NCBI RefSeq assembly: GCF_964019385.1
Contig: NC_088654.1
Location: 20,757,108 to 20,821,107 of the forward strand
DNA length: 64,000 nucleotides
Direction of reading: 5' to 3'
Source: Sycon ciliatum
Taxonomy: Eukaryota > Porifera > Calcarea > Leucosolenida > Sycettidae
Part shown: positions 1-11,299 of the stretch, piece after piece
Position numbering within the stretch: the stretch's first letter is position 1
Layout: every line of letters begins with the position of its first letter
Position numbers and translations under genes: made by a program
The notes under the pieces: generated by a model
Told to the model about the DNA's origin: nothing
Database searches by the model: none
The model's input: only the letters and a program-made list of their open reading frames with translations

Positions 1-350
1 GGAGCACGTGACCGCTTCTTCAACCATGTCCGATTGGGAATAAAGGAGGAACGCTGCATCGCAGCCTTTTCGGAGCAAAACCAGTCTACTCAGCGTCCAA
101 AAGACTACAACATATGGGCCAATCGCGGTCATCCGTGCTTTTATAAGAACAAAATAGTGCTTTTAGTGACATTTTGCATACAAATCCCCATCTAGTAGGG
201 CGCAGTCACCCAGTTTCGGTGGAAGTGCGCGAGTTCGATTGGGATTCAAGTAGGAAGGGAGCGTCTCAGCTTTCTCGGACCAAGACCATTCGACTCAGCA
301 CCCCGAAGATTACAACTGGTGAAATTTTAATTTTTGCCTTAACTTCCCCT
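1..350 (+). mobile_element. Right arm of TTAA fold-back MITE, cut by window start
   Basis: This stretch is nearly identical to 4691-5042, the right arm of a complete fold-back element. It ends with CTTCCCCT followed by TTAA at 351-354, the same end and target duplication as the complete copy. The left arm lies outside the window. The open frame across 174-404 is part of the repeat arm and recurs in the other copy, so it is not a gene. The TTAA target suggests mobilisation by a piggyBac-type transposase, but no transposase is present. Confidence 0.8.
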
Positions 351-516
351 TTAATAGCTTCTATACAGTGCTGCAGCGGCATAACTTCACATCATGTCAC
401 TTGACATGGTTCCAAAAGGTCACGCTGGCAAAAAGTGCAAACTGCAAAATGACCATTTCACCCTCATTCTACGCTGTTAAACTTCAGTATCACTTCATCC
501 TTAATTGTTAAACTGC

Positions 517-730
517 TTAGCGTATCAACATTGTGGGGTTGAGGGCAAAAGTCTCACAAACGACTGGCACAAGTGCCGCGAAACTGCAATAGGCGCATCC
601 ATGTAGCCCTTGTGCCTGGCCACAAGTTCCCAGTCCCCAGGCAGGACTTGAACCAGGTACCTCTCGTATCTCAATCGTGGTCTTTGCCCAATACACTGTG
701 CCTACCTGGTACCCCACCATTAGGCTCATA
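517..730 (-). repeat. tRNA-derived SINE-like repeat
   Basis: On the minus strand there is a polymerase III B-box-like motif, GGTTCAAGTCCT (643-654), with a possible A box upstream. It is followed by a roughly 105-bp core that contains the short inverted motif GGCACTTGTGCC. The same core occurs on the plus strand at about 24925-25040, which shows an interspersed family. The family name is unknown. The overlapping open frames on both strands are by-products of the repeat. Confidence 0.55.
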
Positions 731-1119
731 CTGGGCCAAGCTAGACCAGATGCAGCGACGAGGCATTTACATCGTTGGATTGGGCTCCTGGCTCCCTAGT
801 CTATCTCTGCGGCGGACAGTGGCTTTGCTTGCATACTTGTACAAGCAATTCTGCTTGGATGCGGATAGCCCACTAAAGAAGATCTTCCCCCTGGTGCCCA
901 ACGTCGACCTAATAACATGCAGCTATCCCAGGACGCGAGCGAAACAGCTGTCTTCGTGCAGTTCTTGCCAGCGCTGTGCAGACATGGAATGTTATGCCCT
1001 AAATCATGCTGCAGAGACCCCACGCCTGGACGGCTTGCAAGCCTTCAAGTGCCGAGTCCACCGTCGCTTCCATACTACTGTTGAGTATGAATTAGACATA
1101 AACAATTTGAGGGTGATAA
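731..1119. other. No recognised feature
   Basis: A long open frame runs through this stretch (573-1127, plus), but it starts inside the SINE and shows no recognisable domain. I see no gene or repeat here. The last four bases before the gypsy LTR, ATAA at 1116-1119, are one side of that element's target duplication. Confidence 0.4.
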
Positions 1120-2075
1120 TGCTGTAACTCGCTTTTCTCTACCTGCTCCCAGTCCCGTGCCATCTCCACACTTATACAAAAGGACGACGATAACTACATT
1201 TAGGAAGACTGTTTATTACAAGACGACGACGGAAACACAAGTACAGTCAACTTCGCTAATAACGACTTCGGATATAACGACAATTCGCGAATAACGACCG
1301 AATTTCCATGCCCAGAGCAAAGTCCCATCTAACTGTATACATTTAACTTCGGATATAACGACTATCTGAATAACGACAATTCGCGTATAGCGACATGCTT
1401 TTAGTGCCCCGAGGTCATATTCACTGCTTGAATAACGACTTTCTGGGCTTTTGACAGCTATTTCAAGTACCTGTCAGTCAAGTACATGTACCTGTCATGC
1501 AGAAGTACCAGAACCTATGGTGATGGGTATTATTATTATAAAGGCACACATGCAAGAAAATGCAGCCAAGGGGGGCTTTTTCTTCCTTTTTTATGTTGGC
1601 TTCAAAATTGTTGGATTTACCAGCACACCTATATGTATACAATGTACATGTAGTTGTACATGATTGTACAGAAATCATCATACATGTACATGTCTCTGGC
1701 CCTGTAGATGGCTCAAAAAGGCATATTTTTCAATTGATTTCCCTTGCATATTGAATTTTTAGTTCCTTTCAACTGCAATATGAAAATAAAGTACACATTG
1801 ACATAGAGCAAGAAAAGAGCTTGATTTTGATATGCATGTCATACTATACAAAATATGGGTTCACATACATTCAAATGGGACTTCGGTTATAAGGACACTT
1901 CGTGAATAAGGACACTTTTCTGTTGCCCCGCCGAATGTCGTTATTGGCGAAGTTGACTGTAGACATGACCAACTCAAGACGAAGACATCATGAACTCAAG
2001 ACGAAGACAGCTTTTCACACCACAGCAACACGCGCATGCACCAACATGACGTACACAAAATATCGTACTACAACA
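1120..2075 (-). repeat. Outer 3' LTR of the gypsy element, with a MITE inside
   Basis: Without the 716-bp MITE the LTR is about 237 bp and matches 9972-10210. On the minus strand it runs from TGTTGTAGTACG to TTACAGCA and is preceded by a purine tract, GGGAGGGAG, at 2079-2088. Confidence 0.88.
1244..1959. mobile_element. TA-flanked MITE, Tigger/pogo-like, in the gypsy LTR
   Basis: The ends are inverted repeats, CAGTCAACTTCGC at the left and GCGAAGTTGACTG at the right. TA lies on both sides (1242-1243 and 1960-1961), as for Tc1/mariner-type insertion. The element splits an LTR whose sequence resumes on the other side. It holds degenerate internal copies of the phrase ATAACGAC and no coding capacity. 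A 187-bp relative is at 25545-25731. Assignment to Tigger/pogo rests on the CAGT..AC terminus. Confidence 0.85.
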
Positions 2076-2993
2076 TAACTCCCTCCCAAGAGTAGAATCG
2101 TCCTCGATTCTAATAATAAAACAGAGGAAAAAGAGGAAAAGATCACACAAATCACTCAATCATACCACACCAGTCACACCCAGAAATAATATACCTCTGC
2201 CTGCACTGCAGATTATTCAAAAAAAACTCTGTCCGCCCACCCAGAACACCAGCCACGATCGCTGTCACACGTGTGGGAACTGATAACCTCAAAAACTCTA
2301 AACTTCTGCACTCAACACACCACCTCACGATCACGCAAAAATTCTAAAAATGTGAGAGCACAAATCATAAGAATAACAAAAAGAACAGAATCCACTGGCT
2401 CTGTGGGGGCCTCTAGTTATCCTCATAGAAGAGCAAATCAAAAACAAACAAACAGAACACACGCGCTGTGCGGGCGCCTCTTTACCCTCGAGGAGAGCAA
2501 ATAATAAAGAACAAAATGTTGGGAGAACAGAAAATACACAACTCACATACTCATCACGTTCACAACAACACACGTACCCTCTCACCAACGAAACTCCTCG
2601 CGCCGTCTGCCATGTCGTCCGCCATCTCAAAGCGCTGCTCAGCGTCCACATCCTCACACTGCAGCCTTCACCTTCCATCCTTCTTTTTTTCTGTTTCAGT
2701 TTTTCTTCTGGGCACAGTTTTACGTCGTGTCCGGGACCATCCATCCTTCTTTTTCCTTTCCTTTTCTTCTGGGCACAGTTTTACGTCGTGTCCGGGACCG
2801 CCAGTGACGACGACTGACAAGAGACGGGAGAGACGAATGATGAAGGACGAGGACAACGGACGAACTTCTTCAAGACGGACAAAACTGTGACGATAGGACG
2901 ACTGGAGATGACATCGGAAACTGGGAGCGAAGGCCACGCAGGACGAATCCAGAAGTTGAAGTTTACAACAATTTCCGTTACCGCTGCCACCAA
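2076..2993 (-). mobile_element. Leader of a second gypsy-type element
   Basis: On the minus strand the stretch begins with a primer-binding-site-like TTGGTGGCAGCGG (2981-2993) directly after the inner LTR, and it ends with the purine tract before the outer LTR. No coding domain is visible. A unit of about 65 bp is tandemly duplicated at 2675-2804. This is non-coding fossil sequence of a related gypsy family. Confidence 0.6.
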
Positions 2994-3036
2994 TGTTGTA
3001 GGCCTAATCTACTGTATTAGTAAGGCCTCTGACGGG

Positions 3037-3107
3037 CACTGGACTCATCAGACACTGGACTCATCAGACACTGGACTCATCAGACAATGGACTCATAGAA
3101 CACTGGC
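3037..3107 (+). repeat. 16-bp tandem repeat
   Basis: About four copies of CACTGGACTCATCAGA lie head to tail inside LTR2. The last copy is diverged. Confidence 0.85.
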
Positions 3108-3526
3108 AAGGGAGCCTGAAACGGCATCCGAATGAATTAGCTTTCAGAATCAGAATGCGAAACCAAAACTGGAAGTGAACTGAATCTGAGTCAGAACCCG
3201 AATGAAAATGCTTAGACCAATCTCGTGGTTATCAGGCTGATTGAAGACTCTGGGGGATCTTCAACCAGCCAACCAGAGCATCTAGATTATAGTATATAGT
3301 AGTTAAGAATCTAGGGTTGCTGGAGTCTGGGAGGGGGTGTCTAAAGCTCCATATACATGTAGAAGATGTGTACAATACTTACGGTAATACTATAATCTAC
3401 AACATAAAAGCTTACAGGATCACCATACCAAGCGTATACAAGCATAAACTTATCCTGTCAAGCAAGAGTACAATCATAGTACATAGCTCCATGTGCTCTT
3501 ATGCCAAAGCACATGGTCTTATGCCT

Positions 3527-3730
3527 TTAAAAGGAAGAGGGTATTTATGCCTTAAAGGGAAGAGAGTATTTACACCTAAAAGGGAAAAAGGGTGTTATGC
3601 CTAAAAAGGGAAAAGAGTATCTATGCCTTAAAAGGGAAAAAGGGTGTTATGCCTAAAGGGGAAATGGGTATCTATGCCTTAAAAGGGAAAGGGGTAATTA
3701 TGCCTAAAGAGGGTATTATTCTTAAAAGGG
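3527..3730 (+). repeat. Degenerate short repeat array in LTR2
   Basis: Phrases such as TATGCCTTAAAAGGGAA and GTGTTATGCCTAAA recur about eight times at roughly 27-bp spacing, with alternating variants. It lies in the U3 side of LTR2. Arrays of this kind can hold enhancer-like sites, but that is inference. Confidence 0.7.
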
Positions 3731-3973
3731 CTTAATACAACTTGCTACATAACTCCCCTCCTTCTTCAGTCATGTCCTCATGACTTAAAAACAAAAACAA
3801 CAAGAATGATCTTTTAAAGACTTATGTTTTCCTACTTAAAACAAGATAAAATGAGCTTTTCTGGCACAACAGGATTTTCATGCAGATTCCATTATTCAAC
3901 CCATGTGAACACCATGTGCACTGCCGTACCTTATTACCAGTGTGGGACATTTGGGCTATTACATTTCCATTAA

Positions 3974-4188
3974 TTATCGAGCATATTCATTCAACCAAAG
4001 GGGAGGGCGGCGATTGCGCGGAGCACGAGCTGCTGGTGCTGGAACTGCTGCAACTGCTGGAGCTGCTGCAACTGCTGGGCCTTCGTCGTCAGGGAATGCG
4101 ATGAAAGGAGAGTGTGACAAGGGAGGTGCACTCTGTGCCAACGGCTGCACAGCGGGCGATTGATTTTCTGTGGGCAAAGCGGGACCAG
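3974..4188 (-). pseudogene. Pol C-terminal tail, left of the MITE
   Basis: This is the proline- and alanine-rich end of the gypsy polyprotein on the minus strand, beyond the integrase. A TTAA fold-back MITE separates it from the rest of pol. It is fossil sequence of the element at 1120-10210. Confidence 0.65.
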
Positions 4189-4192
4189 TTAA

Positions 4193-5042
4193 AGGGGAAG
4201 TATACCCTAAAATCAAATTTTCACCAGTTGTAGTCTTCGGGGTGCTGAGTCGAATGGTCTTGGTCCGAGGAAGCTGAGACGCTCCCTTCCTACTTGAATC
4301 CCAATCGAACTCGCGCACTTCCACCGAAAATGGGTGACTGCGCCCTACTAGATGGGGATTTGTATGCAAAATGTCACTAAAAGCGCCATTTCGTTCTTAT
4401 AAAAGCACGGATGACCGCGATTGGCCCATATGTTGTAGTCTTTTGGACGCTGAGTAGACTGGTTTTGCTCCGAAAAGGCTGCGATGCAGCGTTCCTCCTT
4501 TATTCCCAATCAAACATGGTTGAACAAGCGGTCACGTGCTCCTGCGTACACCAGTCACCTGGTCACCGTGCCTGCAGGGTACAACTTACTAGCCTGTTTG
4601 ACCTTTTTTGGGTGCAGTCCTGTCACTCGAGTTGAACCTTGGTGTGAAAGTTGTCGCCTGCTGGCGCGGTGACCAGGTGATTTGGGCAACAAGGACCACG
4701 TGACCGCTTCTTCAACCATGTTCGATTGGGAATAAAGGAGGAACGCTGCATCGCAGCCTTTTCGGACCAAAACCAGTCGACTCAGCGTCCAAAAGACTAC
4801 AACATATGGGCCAATCGCGGTCATCCGTGCTTTTATAAGAACGAAATGTCGCTTTTAGTGACATTTTGCATACAAATCCCCATCTAGTAGGGCGCAGTCA
4901 CCCAGTTTCGGTGGAAGTGTGCGAGTTCGATTGGGATTCAAGTAGGAAGGCAGCGTCGCAGCTTCCTCGGACCAAGACCATTCGACTCAGCACCCCGAAG
5001 ACTACAACTGGTGAAAATTTGATTTTAGGGTATACTTCCCCT
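4193..5042. mobile_element. TTAA fold-back MITE in gypsy pol
   Basis: Two near-identical inverted arms of about 375 bp (4193-4569 and 4667-5042) surround a spacer of about 95 bp. The ends read AGGGGAAGTATACC and its complement, with TTAA on both sides (4189-4192 and 5043-5046). It encodes nothing; the open frames in the arms are shared by both arms and by the copy at 1-350. The TTAA target suggests a piggyBac-type donor. It inserted after the gypsy element, since pol sequence continues on both sides. Confidence 0.9.
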
Positions 5043-5046
5043 TTAA

Positions 5047-6493
5047 GAAGCACTTCTTCAATCGATTAAAGTGTACACGCGTAGAGGAACTGGTGTGATG
5101 AACTCGGACGAGGTCGTACACAGGATGGCGGTTGCGAATGACTCGATACGGGCCTTTCCAGGGACGATGTAACTTCTTCTGGCCAGAACCACTTGGAATC
5201 ACAGAGTCGAGCAGCCAAACAATATCATCAGTGGTAAAGTGAGTCCCAGCCGCCTTGGTATCAAAATAATCTTTCTGCACTGCGTGAATGGCATCATCAC
5301 TAACACGTGCACGGGCATGAATCGAGCGAAGACTATTCTGGAGAGTAAGGACATGTGCAGACGCCGACTCACACGATTGTTGGTGCGGAGGTAGACCAAA
5401 GACCACATCGGCAGGTAAGCGAAGTTCCTGACAAAAAAGCATCATTGCTGGTGTGAAACCAGTGGAACGATGAAGAGAGCTTCGATAGGAAAGCAACACA
5501 TGAGGGAGCAAATTGTCCCAGGTTGTTACGTTTCTGCACAATCGCTCTTAGTGCAGAGACAATGGTACGATTTACACGCTCGGTTTGCCCGTTTCCCTGA
5601 GGATGGTACGGTGTGGTTTGTGTTCTGTGGATGGAAAGAACACGGCACATTTCTTTGAAGACTGAAGACGTGAATTGTGCGCCTTGATCCGAATGAAGAC
5701 TGACTGGAGCACCAACGTGACACACCCACTCGTTTACAATTGCGTTTGCTACAGTCTTTGCAGACATATCTGGTAGTGCAAATACCTCCACCCAGCGACT
5801 GAAACCGTCGATTACGACCAAGTTATAGCGGTTGCCTCGTTCCGACACTACAAAGGGACCTACTAAATCAATTCCGACGCGCTCGAAGCAGTAGCCAGCT
5901 TGCAGCGAGCCTAAAACTGCACGGCCTGATGTGGTTTTGTTAGAAGCTTGTTGACAATCCGTACAACATTGTATATATGTACGTACAGACGCAGTCATCC
6001 CAAACCAAAAGAAGCGTTGCTTACACTTGGCAATGGTTTTGTCGACTCCGCCGTGGCTTCCCCCAGGAAGGTCGTGTAGAGAAGATATGGCTGTGTTTAC
6101 TAAGTCACCGGGCACAACTAGAAGTAGGTGATCTACGCCGTCGACGTCCTTCTTCCGCCATAGAAGTCCATCGGAGACCTGGAAGGTGTGTAGTTCAGCA
6201 GGAAATCGCCGGGTGGCTTTGGAAACACCTACTAGTTGGTTCTCTGGCGGCCGGACAAGAGATCCAGTACCATTGTCGTACCAAGACAACACTTTCTGAA
6301 TCTCAGGATCAGCGGACTGGGCGGTCCGTACATCAAACCCGATAAGAGCGGCAAACTTGGGTTGAACAGTGATCTGGGGTAGGATCGCAGAGACCAAATC
6401 GATGTCGTCATGTGTGACTACCTCAACCTCCTCTGTCGCAATGTCAGCTTTGACAGGATAGCGGGATAATGCATCTGCATTGGCATGTTGCAA
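5047..6493 (-). pseudogene. Gypsy integrase region
   Basis: On the minus strand there are the zinc-binding HHCC part (with the CCTDCQQ phrase near 5960), a core with the D,D35E triad (phrases GIDLVGPF, SDQGAQF and NGQTERV), and a C-terminal part with WKGPYRV. This is the enzyme that inserts the cDNA in this family. The region is part of a broken fossil. Confidence 0.85.
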
Positions 6494-6647
6494 CCCAGCA
6501 CGATGAAGGATCGTGAAGTCATACTCGGACAGTGAAGTCTAACCATCGTGCTCTACGACCTCGAGGTTCCAGCGTTTTCATCAATTCTTTCAAGGCTGCG
6601 TGGTCTGTACGGATTTGAAAACGCTTTCCTAGTAAGTAGTGGCGATA

Positions 6648-8243
6648 CTAATCAATGAATGTAACACAGGCCAAGAGCTCACGATCGTAAGTGCTGTAAT
6701 TCATCTGCGCCTTGTTAAACACTTTGCTGGCATAAGCAATAACCGCGACCTGATCGCCCTGCTGCAGGCTAAGAACTGCTCCCATACCGCAACTACTTGC
6801 ATCTGTATCAAGAATGAAATCTTGTGCAGTTGGAGATAGATCAGGATATGCAAGGATCGGAGCTGATGTCAAACGTTCCTTGAGCATGCGAAAAGCCACA
6901 ACACATGGCTTTGTCCACTCGAACTTTCTTCCTTTCTCTGTCAAGGCATGCAATGGTGCTGCAATCTTTGCAAAGTTCTTGATGAACCGCCGGTAATAGC
7001 CAACTAGACCAAGAAATGCTTGCACGTCGCCTTTATCGGTTGGGGTTTGCCAGTTGAGAACCTTCGCTACGTTCTCATTCCCTGTTGCGACGCCTTGCGA
7101 GCTTATCTTGTGCCCAAGAAATGCAACTTCGACCTGGAGGAACCGACACTTCGCAAGTTTCAGCTTAAGGTTGGCGCCTCGAAGACGGCTGAAGACATCT
7201 CGCAACATAAGGTAGTGCCCATCTAGTGTCGAGCTCGCCACATTCACGTCGTCGAAGAAGACTCGACACACCTCCGACGAATGAGTCAATAACAGGTCTC
7301 CAAGGATTTTCTCCATCGCTCGGTGAAAGGTTGCTGGCCCGTTGCTTACTCCCATCGGTAAGACATTAAATTAGTAAAGGCCGACAGGCGTTGCAAAAGC
7401 GCTCTTGTGGCGGTCCGCTTCCTCGAGCTCTAGTTGCCAATACCCATTTGCTAAATCCATCGTGGAAAAGAATCTACAGCCACACAATGAATCGAGCGTG
7501 TCATCAATTCGTGGTAGGGGGTACGCATCTCGAACAGTGACCGCATTCAGTTTCCTGTAGTCCACGCATAATCTCAACGTCCCATCCTTCTTCTTCACTA
7601 AGACTATCGGGGAAGCCCAAGGACTGTCGGATTCGCTAATAATACCCTTCTCAAATAGGTTTACGATCAGTGCCTTCAGTTCAGCTCTCTTGTAGAAATG
7701 CAGTCTCCTAGCAGCCTGTTTAATGGGTGCTGCGTCACCAGTCTTAATACGATGAGTGCATGAGGTGCACAGCCCAAGCGAATCTCCCGACAGGACAAAG
7801 ATGTCTCGAAACTCCAGCAGTAACTCGAGTAACTGCTGATGCTGTTCGGCATTGAGGAGACTTTGCGTACGTAACCATTCTCGCAACTCTTGTTCACCTG
7901 TGTCACCAGTAGCACTATCGCAGTCTACGGTGCACGCACAAGACTCTGCTGCGGATTCCTCTGCAATGTCATTCTCCTCGAACACTTCCGCTACAGCAAC
8001 ATTTGTACCACAGTACAAAGTTTCATTACATGTTGCTCTGTTTGTCACTGGGATGCAAAATTCAGACATTTGAGCCCCAGATAGGAGTACCCCTCCAATC
8101 TCTAACAGTGGATGCTTCTCCTGAAATGCTGCTAGACCCTCTAGGAGATACAACTCGTCTTGGCTACTATTGTCACATGTTACTTGCACCATGCACACAT
8201 GTTCTGCTGGTATGACGGTCTTGCCTGCTACCCGGATGCGCAT
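6648..8243 (-). pseudogene. Gypsy reverse transcriptase and RNase H region
   Basis: Reverse-transcriptase blocks are visible on the minus strand: VDYRKLNAVT, STMDLANGYWQLE and the catalytic FFDD block. They are followed by an RNase H domain with LDTDAS and the YDRELLA phrase. Order and motifs are those of Ty3/gypsy. It is broken along with the rest of the element. Confidence 0.88.
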
Positions 8244-8335
8244 TGACTCTGCTGGAACTGCTTTCCTTTGCTCAAATGTCCAGCCATCATTTGAAAACTC
8301 GATCTTGGCACCAGACTTGTGTAAATAGTCTGTGC

Positions 8336-8722
8336 CTAAGATAATCTCTGGATTGATGTTCCTGCCACAAGAAATTTCTGCACTATTTTCTCATGCCGAT
8401 CAATTTCAACGGTGCAAAAAACAGTACCCATAATTGAAAGAGAGCTCTCAGTAACCGAATGAACTCGTGCGTTGTCGGGGCTTGGCACAGCACCCGGACA
8501 AATTTCCATTAATTTGTTGCAACTGATTAACGACACGCAGGAGCCAGTGTCCACCAAAACATTAGTAACAACTACATCATTAAGCTGACAATTAATTACA
8601 CATCGACGTGACCTGATACTGGCAACGCTTGATGAAATATCTACGGTAACATCATGACTGACTGACTCTTGCTCCTCAGAGCCAGTCACTGACCGTTTCC
8701 CTGTCGACGCGGATGGGGGCAA
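8336..8722 (-). pseudogene. Gypsy aspartic protease region
   Basis: A retropepsin-like block, VLVDTGSCVSLIS, lies on the minus strand between the zinc knuckle and the reverse transcriptase, where the polyprotein-processing protease of this family sits. It is part of the fossil element. Confidence 0.75.
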
Positions 8723-9533
8723 TGCCGGGAGAAGTGGCCGATTTCTCCACAGTTGTAGCAGGCTCTGGGCCCTGAGTTTTGTGGCCTGGTGTGCTGTCTA
8801 CTTTCTTGCGTGCCTTGAGCCATCCGGTCTAACTTTCGGTCGATGCTCTTTAGAAGTGAGATTAGGTCACCCACTCCTACATCATTTGCAGTAGCTGTTG
8901 CTGCCGCGACCTGAAAATGCTCCGAAGGTGAAATGCCGTACAGCTTGGAGCACGCATTGCCTCCATTTGATATGCCGTGGTGATTGTGATTGCTCTTTGT
9001 ACAGCTTCATCTAACGTGTTCGGCCTGTTTGACGCTAGCTGCAGGCGTACCTCTAATGTGTTCTGCCCGTCTATGAATTGTTGCAGGACAATTCTTTCGA
9101 CAATATTTCCACCTTGGCCCGGGAAAGCGCGTGATGCAAGGGAACGTAAAGCTGCAGCAAAAGCTGGTTGTGTTTCGTTTGACAGTTTTACCCTGGCCCT
9201 GAGTTCCACCTCCCGCAGCTGTTGCTGTTGCACGGGCTCAAAGTGGGCTGTTAGATTTGTGGATAAAACTGGATACGTGTCATTTGGGTTTGCCGCCCGC
9301 ACGGTATTGAAAATTTGATGTGCGATTCCCTCCAGTCTAGCTCCCATGAACACAATTCTATCCTCATCGCCATAACCATTGGCAACACATGCAGCATTGA
9401 ATGAGGATAGCCAACTTTGCCAATCCTCATCGCCCTTCCCCAGGTACGGATTCGGAACTATCACCGGTCGTGCCAATGCTCGCTGTTGTACTGCCTGTTG
9501 TGGTTGCTGTGCATTCCCACCCCGTTGTGTCAT
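8686..9533 (-). pseudogene. Gypsy gag region with one CCHC knuckle
   Basis: The minus strand encodes a gag-like protein with a glutamine-rich start and a core containing VRLQLASNRPNTLDEAV. It ends in a single zinc knuckle, CYNCGEIGHFSRHC (near 8740-8780), which binds nucleic acid in this family. It follows a roughly 440-bp leader and is part of the fossil element. Confidence 0.85.
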
Positions 9534-9971
9534 TATGCTCCAAGATTAAAATTAAATTTTATGCAAGGAAAACTATGTTAACAATCTAGTGTAACGTATT
9601 AAACAAGCACTTAAAAGTTCCAATTCCTTGAATCTCCACAAGTCCACAAGTCTTGCTCTTCTATCTTGAAAGCACTATCCACATTGACCAATTGCAATAC
9701 AGTACTTCAAATAAATACCAGAACACGGCAGCAGCGATACGGTGGAGGGTTTTATTCGTTCAGCAGGACATAAATCACGGTACACAGCAGCACTGACTTA
9801 GCCTGTGACTACAACTGTAGTTCCTTCATCAACACCTTGTAGACTTAATCATAGTTGATAGCGACTTGCCGCAGAGTAGTCATCATTAGGTAGCGACTTG
9901 CACTAGTAGGCACTGCTGTTGTAGATCATCATCTGGTAGCGACTTGCACGAGTGGCCACCGCTGCCACCAC
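9534..9971 (-). other. Gypsy 5' leader and primer-binding site
   Basis: This is the untranslated leader between the 5' LTR and gag. Next to the LTR is GTGGTGGCAGCGGTGG (9956-9971, minus), a primer-binding-site type frequent in gypsy elements. The phrase GCGACTTGC recurs three times in the leader. Confidence 0.7.
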
Positions 9972-10210
9972 TGTTGTAACTCGCTTTCTCTCTACCTGCT
10001 CCCAGTCCCGTGCCATCTCCACACTTATACAAAATGACGACGATAACTACATTTAGGAAGACTGTTTATTACAAGACGACGACGGAAACACAACTAGACA
10101 TGACGAACTCGAGACGAAGACATCATGAACTCAAGATGAAGACAGCTTTTCACACCACAGCAACACGCGCATGCACCAACATGACGTACACAAAATATCG
10201 TACTACAACA
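9972..10210 (-). repeat. Outer 5' LTR of the gypsy element
   Basis: The 239-bp LTR runs on the minus strand from TGTTGTAGTACG to GAGTTACAACA. It matches the left LTR once the MITE is discounted. ATAA follows at 10211-10214. Confidence 0.9.
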
Positions 10211-10889
10211 ATAACACTTTCCTTCTGTACACACAACATTGGCTTGTACACATGCATGAAGATTGCCTCTACAACTTTACGCCACATAATATGAGCATGA
10301 CCCGCACGACACAACACAGTGAAAGAAGAATCTGAGTATGAATGACAACAATCAAGGTGACCTGCCAAATGCCAGTGCACTGCAGATTTCTTGCTATCCA
10401 CCTCTGGGTCACAATAAAAACTCGACGTCACCAACTTCATCGCCATCTGCTCCATCTTCGGTATCACCTTCTCCAACTGACTCATCTGAACGCTCATTTT
10501 CTTCTTCCTCATCCACCGACATCCGTGTTTGCTTTTGGTCACCTCCTCCCTGCTCCACCGACTAAACCCCATACTCCTCGTCCTCCTCTTCGTCCTTTGA
10601 CCGGCCTGCTCGCTTCTGGTTGCCTCCTCCAACCAACTCAACAGTCCACCCGCCGCCACCACCAAAGAAGACAGTTTAGTCCAAAGATGTACGGCGGGGT
10701 CATAGACACATCGAGCTGGTAGCCATTGGTCATGGGTTTGTCTGTGACGAGCCGACTGTTGGTGTCAGAGCATTGTCATCGCATGTTGACTGTGTATACG
10801 CCACCGCCACCATGGCTTGTTCCACACCAGCTGCTCTAGTCGTGGATGTTGTTTCTATGAGAGAGAGCATAATTATATGAGAAAACCAG
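10211..10889. other. No recognised gene
   Basis: Overlapping open frames lie on both strands (for example 10338-10722, plus, serine- and proline-rich) without a recognisable domain, splice pattern or repeat. I see nothing assignable. Confidence 0.35.
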
Positions 10890-11010
10890 AACATTTGTGC
10901 AAGTCAATATCTCCAATTTTGTCCAAATTTTGCAGTTAAGTGTCCTTTGGGGTGTAGATCGACTGTGCAAATCCCGCAGGAAATATTCTGAAGGGAACCT
11001 AGAAATTGGC
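10890..11010 (+). repeat. Interspersed repeat, shared with 47895-48020
   Basis: A 120-bp stretch is about 80% alike to 47895-48020, sharing phrases such as GTGTAGATCGA and TTGGCATACC. The family is unknown. Confidence 0.6.
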
Positions 11011-11299
11011 ATACCAATAAAAAAATGGTAGAAAAATCACATGATTCATGGGACTACAAACGAGCGACGCCACAGCGTACAATAAAAAGTTACGAACAAA
11101 TCTCCATCAAGCCAACATTGCCTCACCTTAGTAGAGTTCTTGGGGCAGCACTGCGTAGCCACGCCAGCATCCCAGAAGACGAGGGCCATCATGCCTTGAT
11201 GCAACAAATGGTCGTCTTGAAAATAGCAAATTGCGAGCGCTGATAAAAACAGCGAGCTACGTCCTCAATAAGCAAACACTATACACTGGCAGATAGTAG

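Larger units (their letters stand above)
2994..3749 (-). repeat. Inner, unrelated LTR (LTR2) of gypsy type
   Basis: On the minus strand it starts TGTAGCAAG after a purine tract (GGAGGGGAG, 3753-3761) and ends CTACAACA just before a primer-binding site, so both boundaries look like true LTR boundaries. Its sequence is unlike the outer LTR. No second copy is visible in the window. It holds a 16-bp tandem repeat (3037-3107) and a degenerate repeat rich in AAAAGGGAA phrases (3527-3730). Confidence 0.65.
1120..10210 (-). mobile_element. Ty3/gypsy LTR retrotransposon, broken fossil, mosaic with three LTRs
   Basis: The outer LTRs (1120-2075 and 9972-10210) match closely and the unit is flanked by ATAA at 1116-1119 and 10211-10214, so it inserted as one piece. 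Order on the minus strand is LTR, primer-binding site, gag with a CCHC knuckle, protease, reverse transcriptase, RNase H, integrase, polypurine tract, a second and different LTR, another primer-binding site and leader, polypurine tract, outer LTR. The coding part is broken in several places (about four or five breaks) and carries a MITE near its 3' end. LTR similarity of roughly 96-97% by eye suggests a moderately young insertion. The order reverse transcriptase, RNase H, integrase places it in Ty3/gypsy. Confidence 0.9.

Noticed and set aside
174-404. Open frame MHTNPHLVGRSHPV, recurring at 4866-5069 and in reverse at 3974-4369
   Set aside because: It is the arm of the TTAA fold-back element and is present in every arm; no gene.
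573-1127. 184-codon plus-strand frame
   Set aside because: Starts in the antisense of a SINE and ends in the gypsy LTR; no domain.
10338-10722. Serine/proline-rich proteins beside the gypsy LTR
   Set aside because: Overlapping frames of a low-complexity stretch; an opposing frame of similar length is also open.
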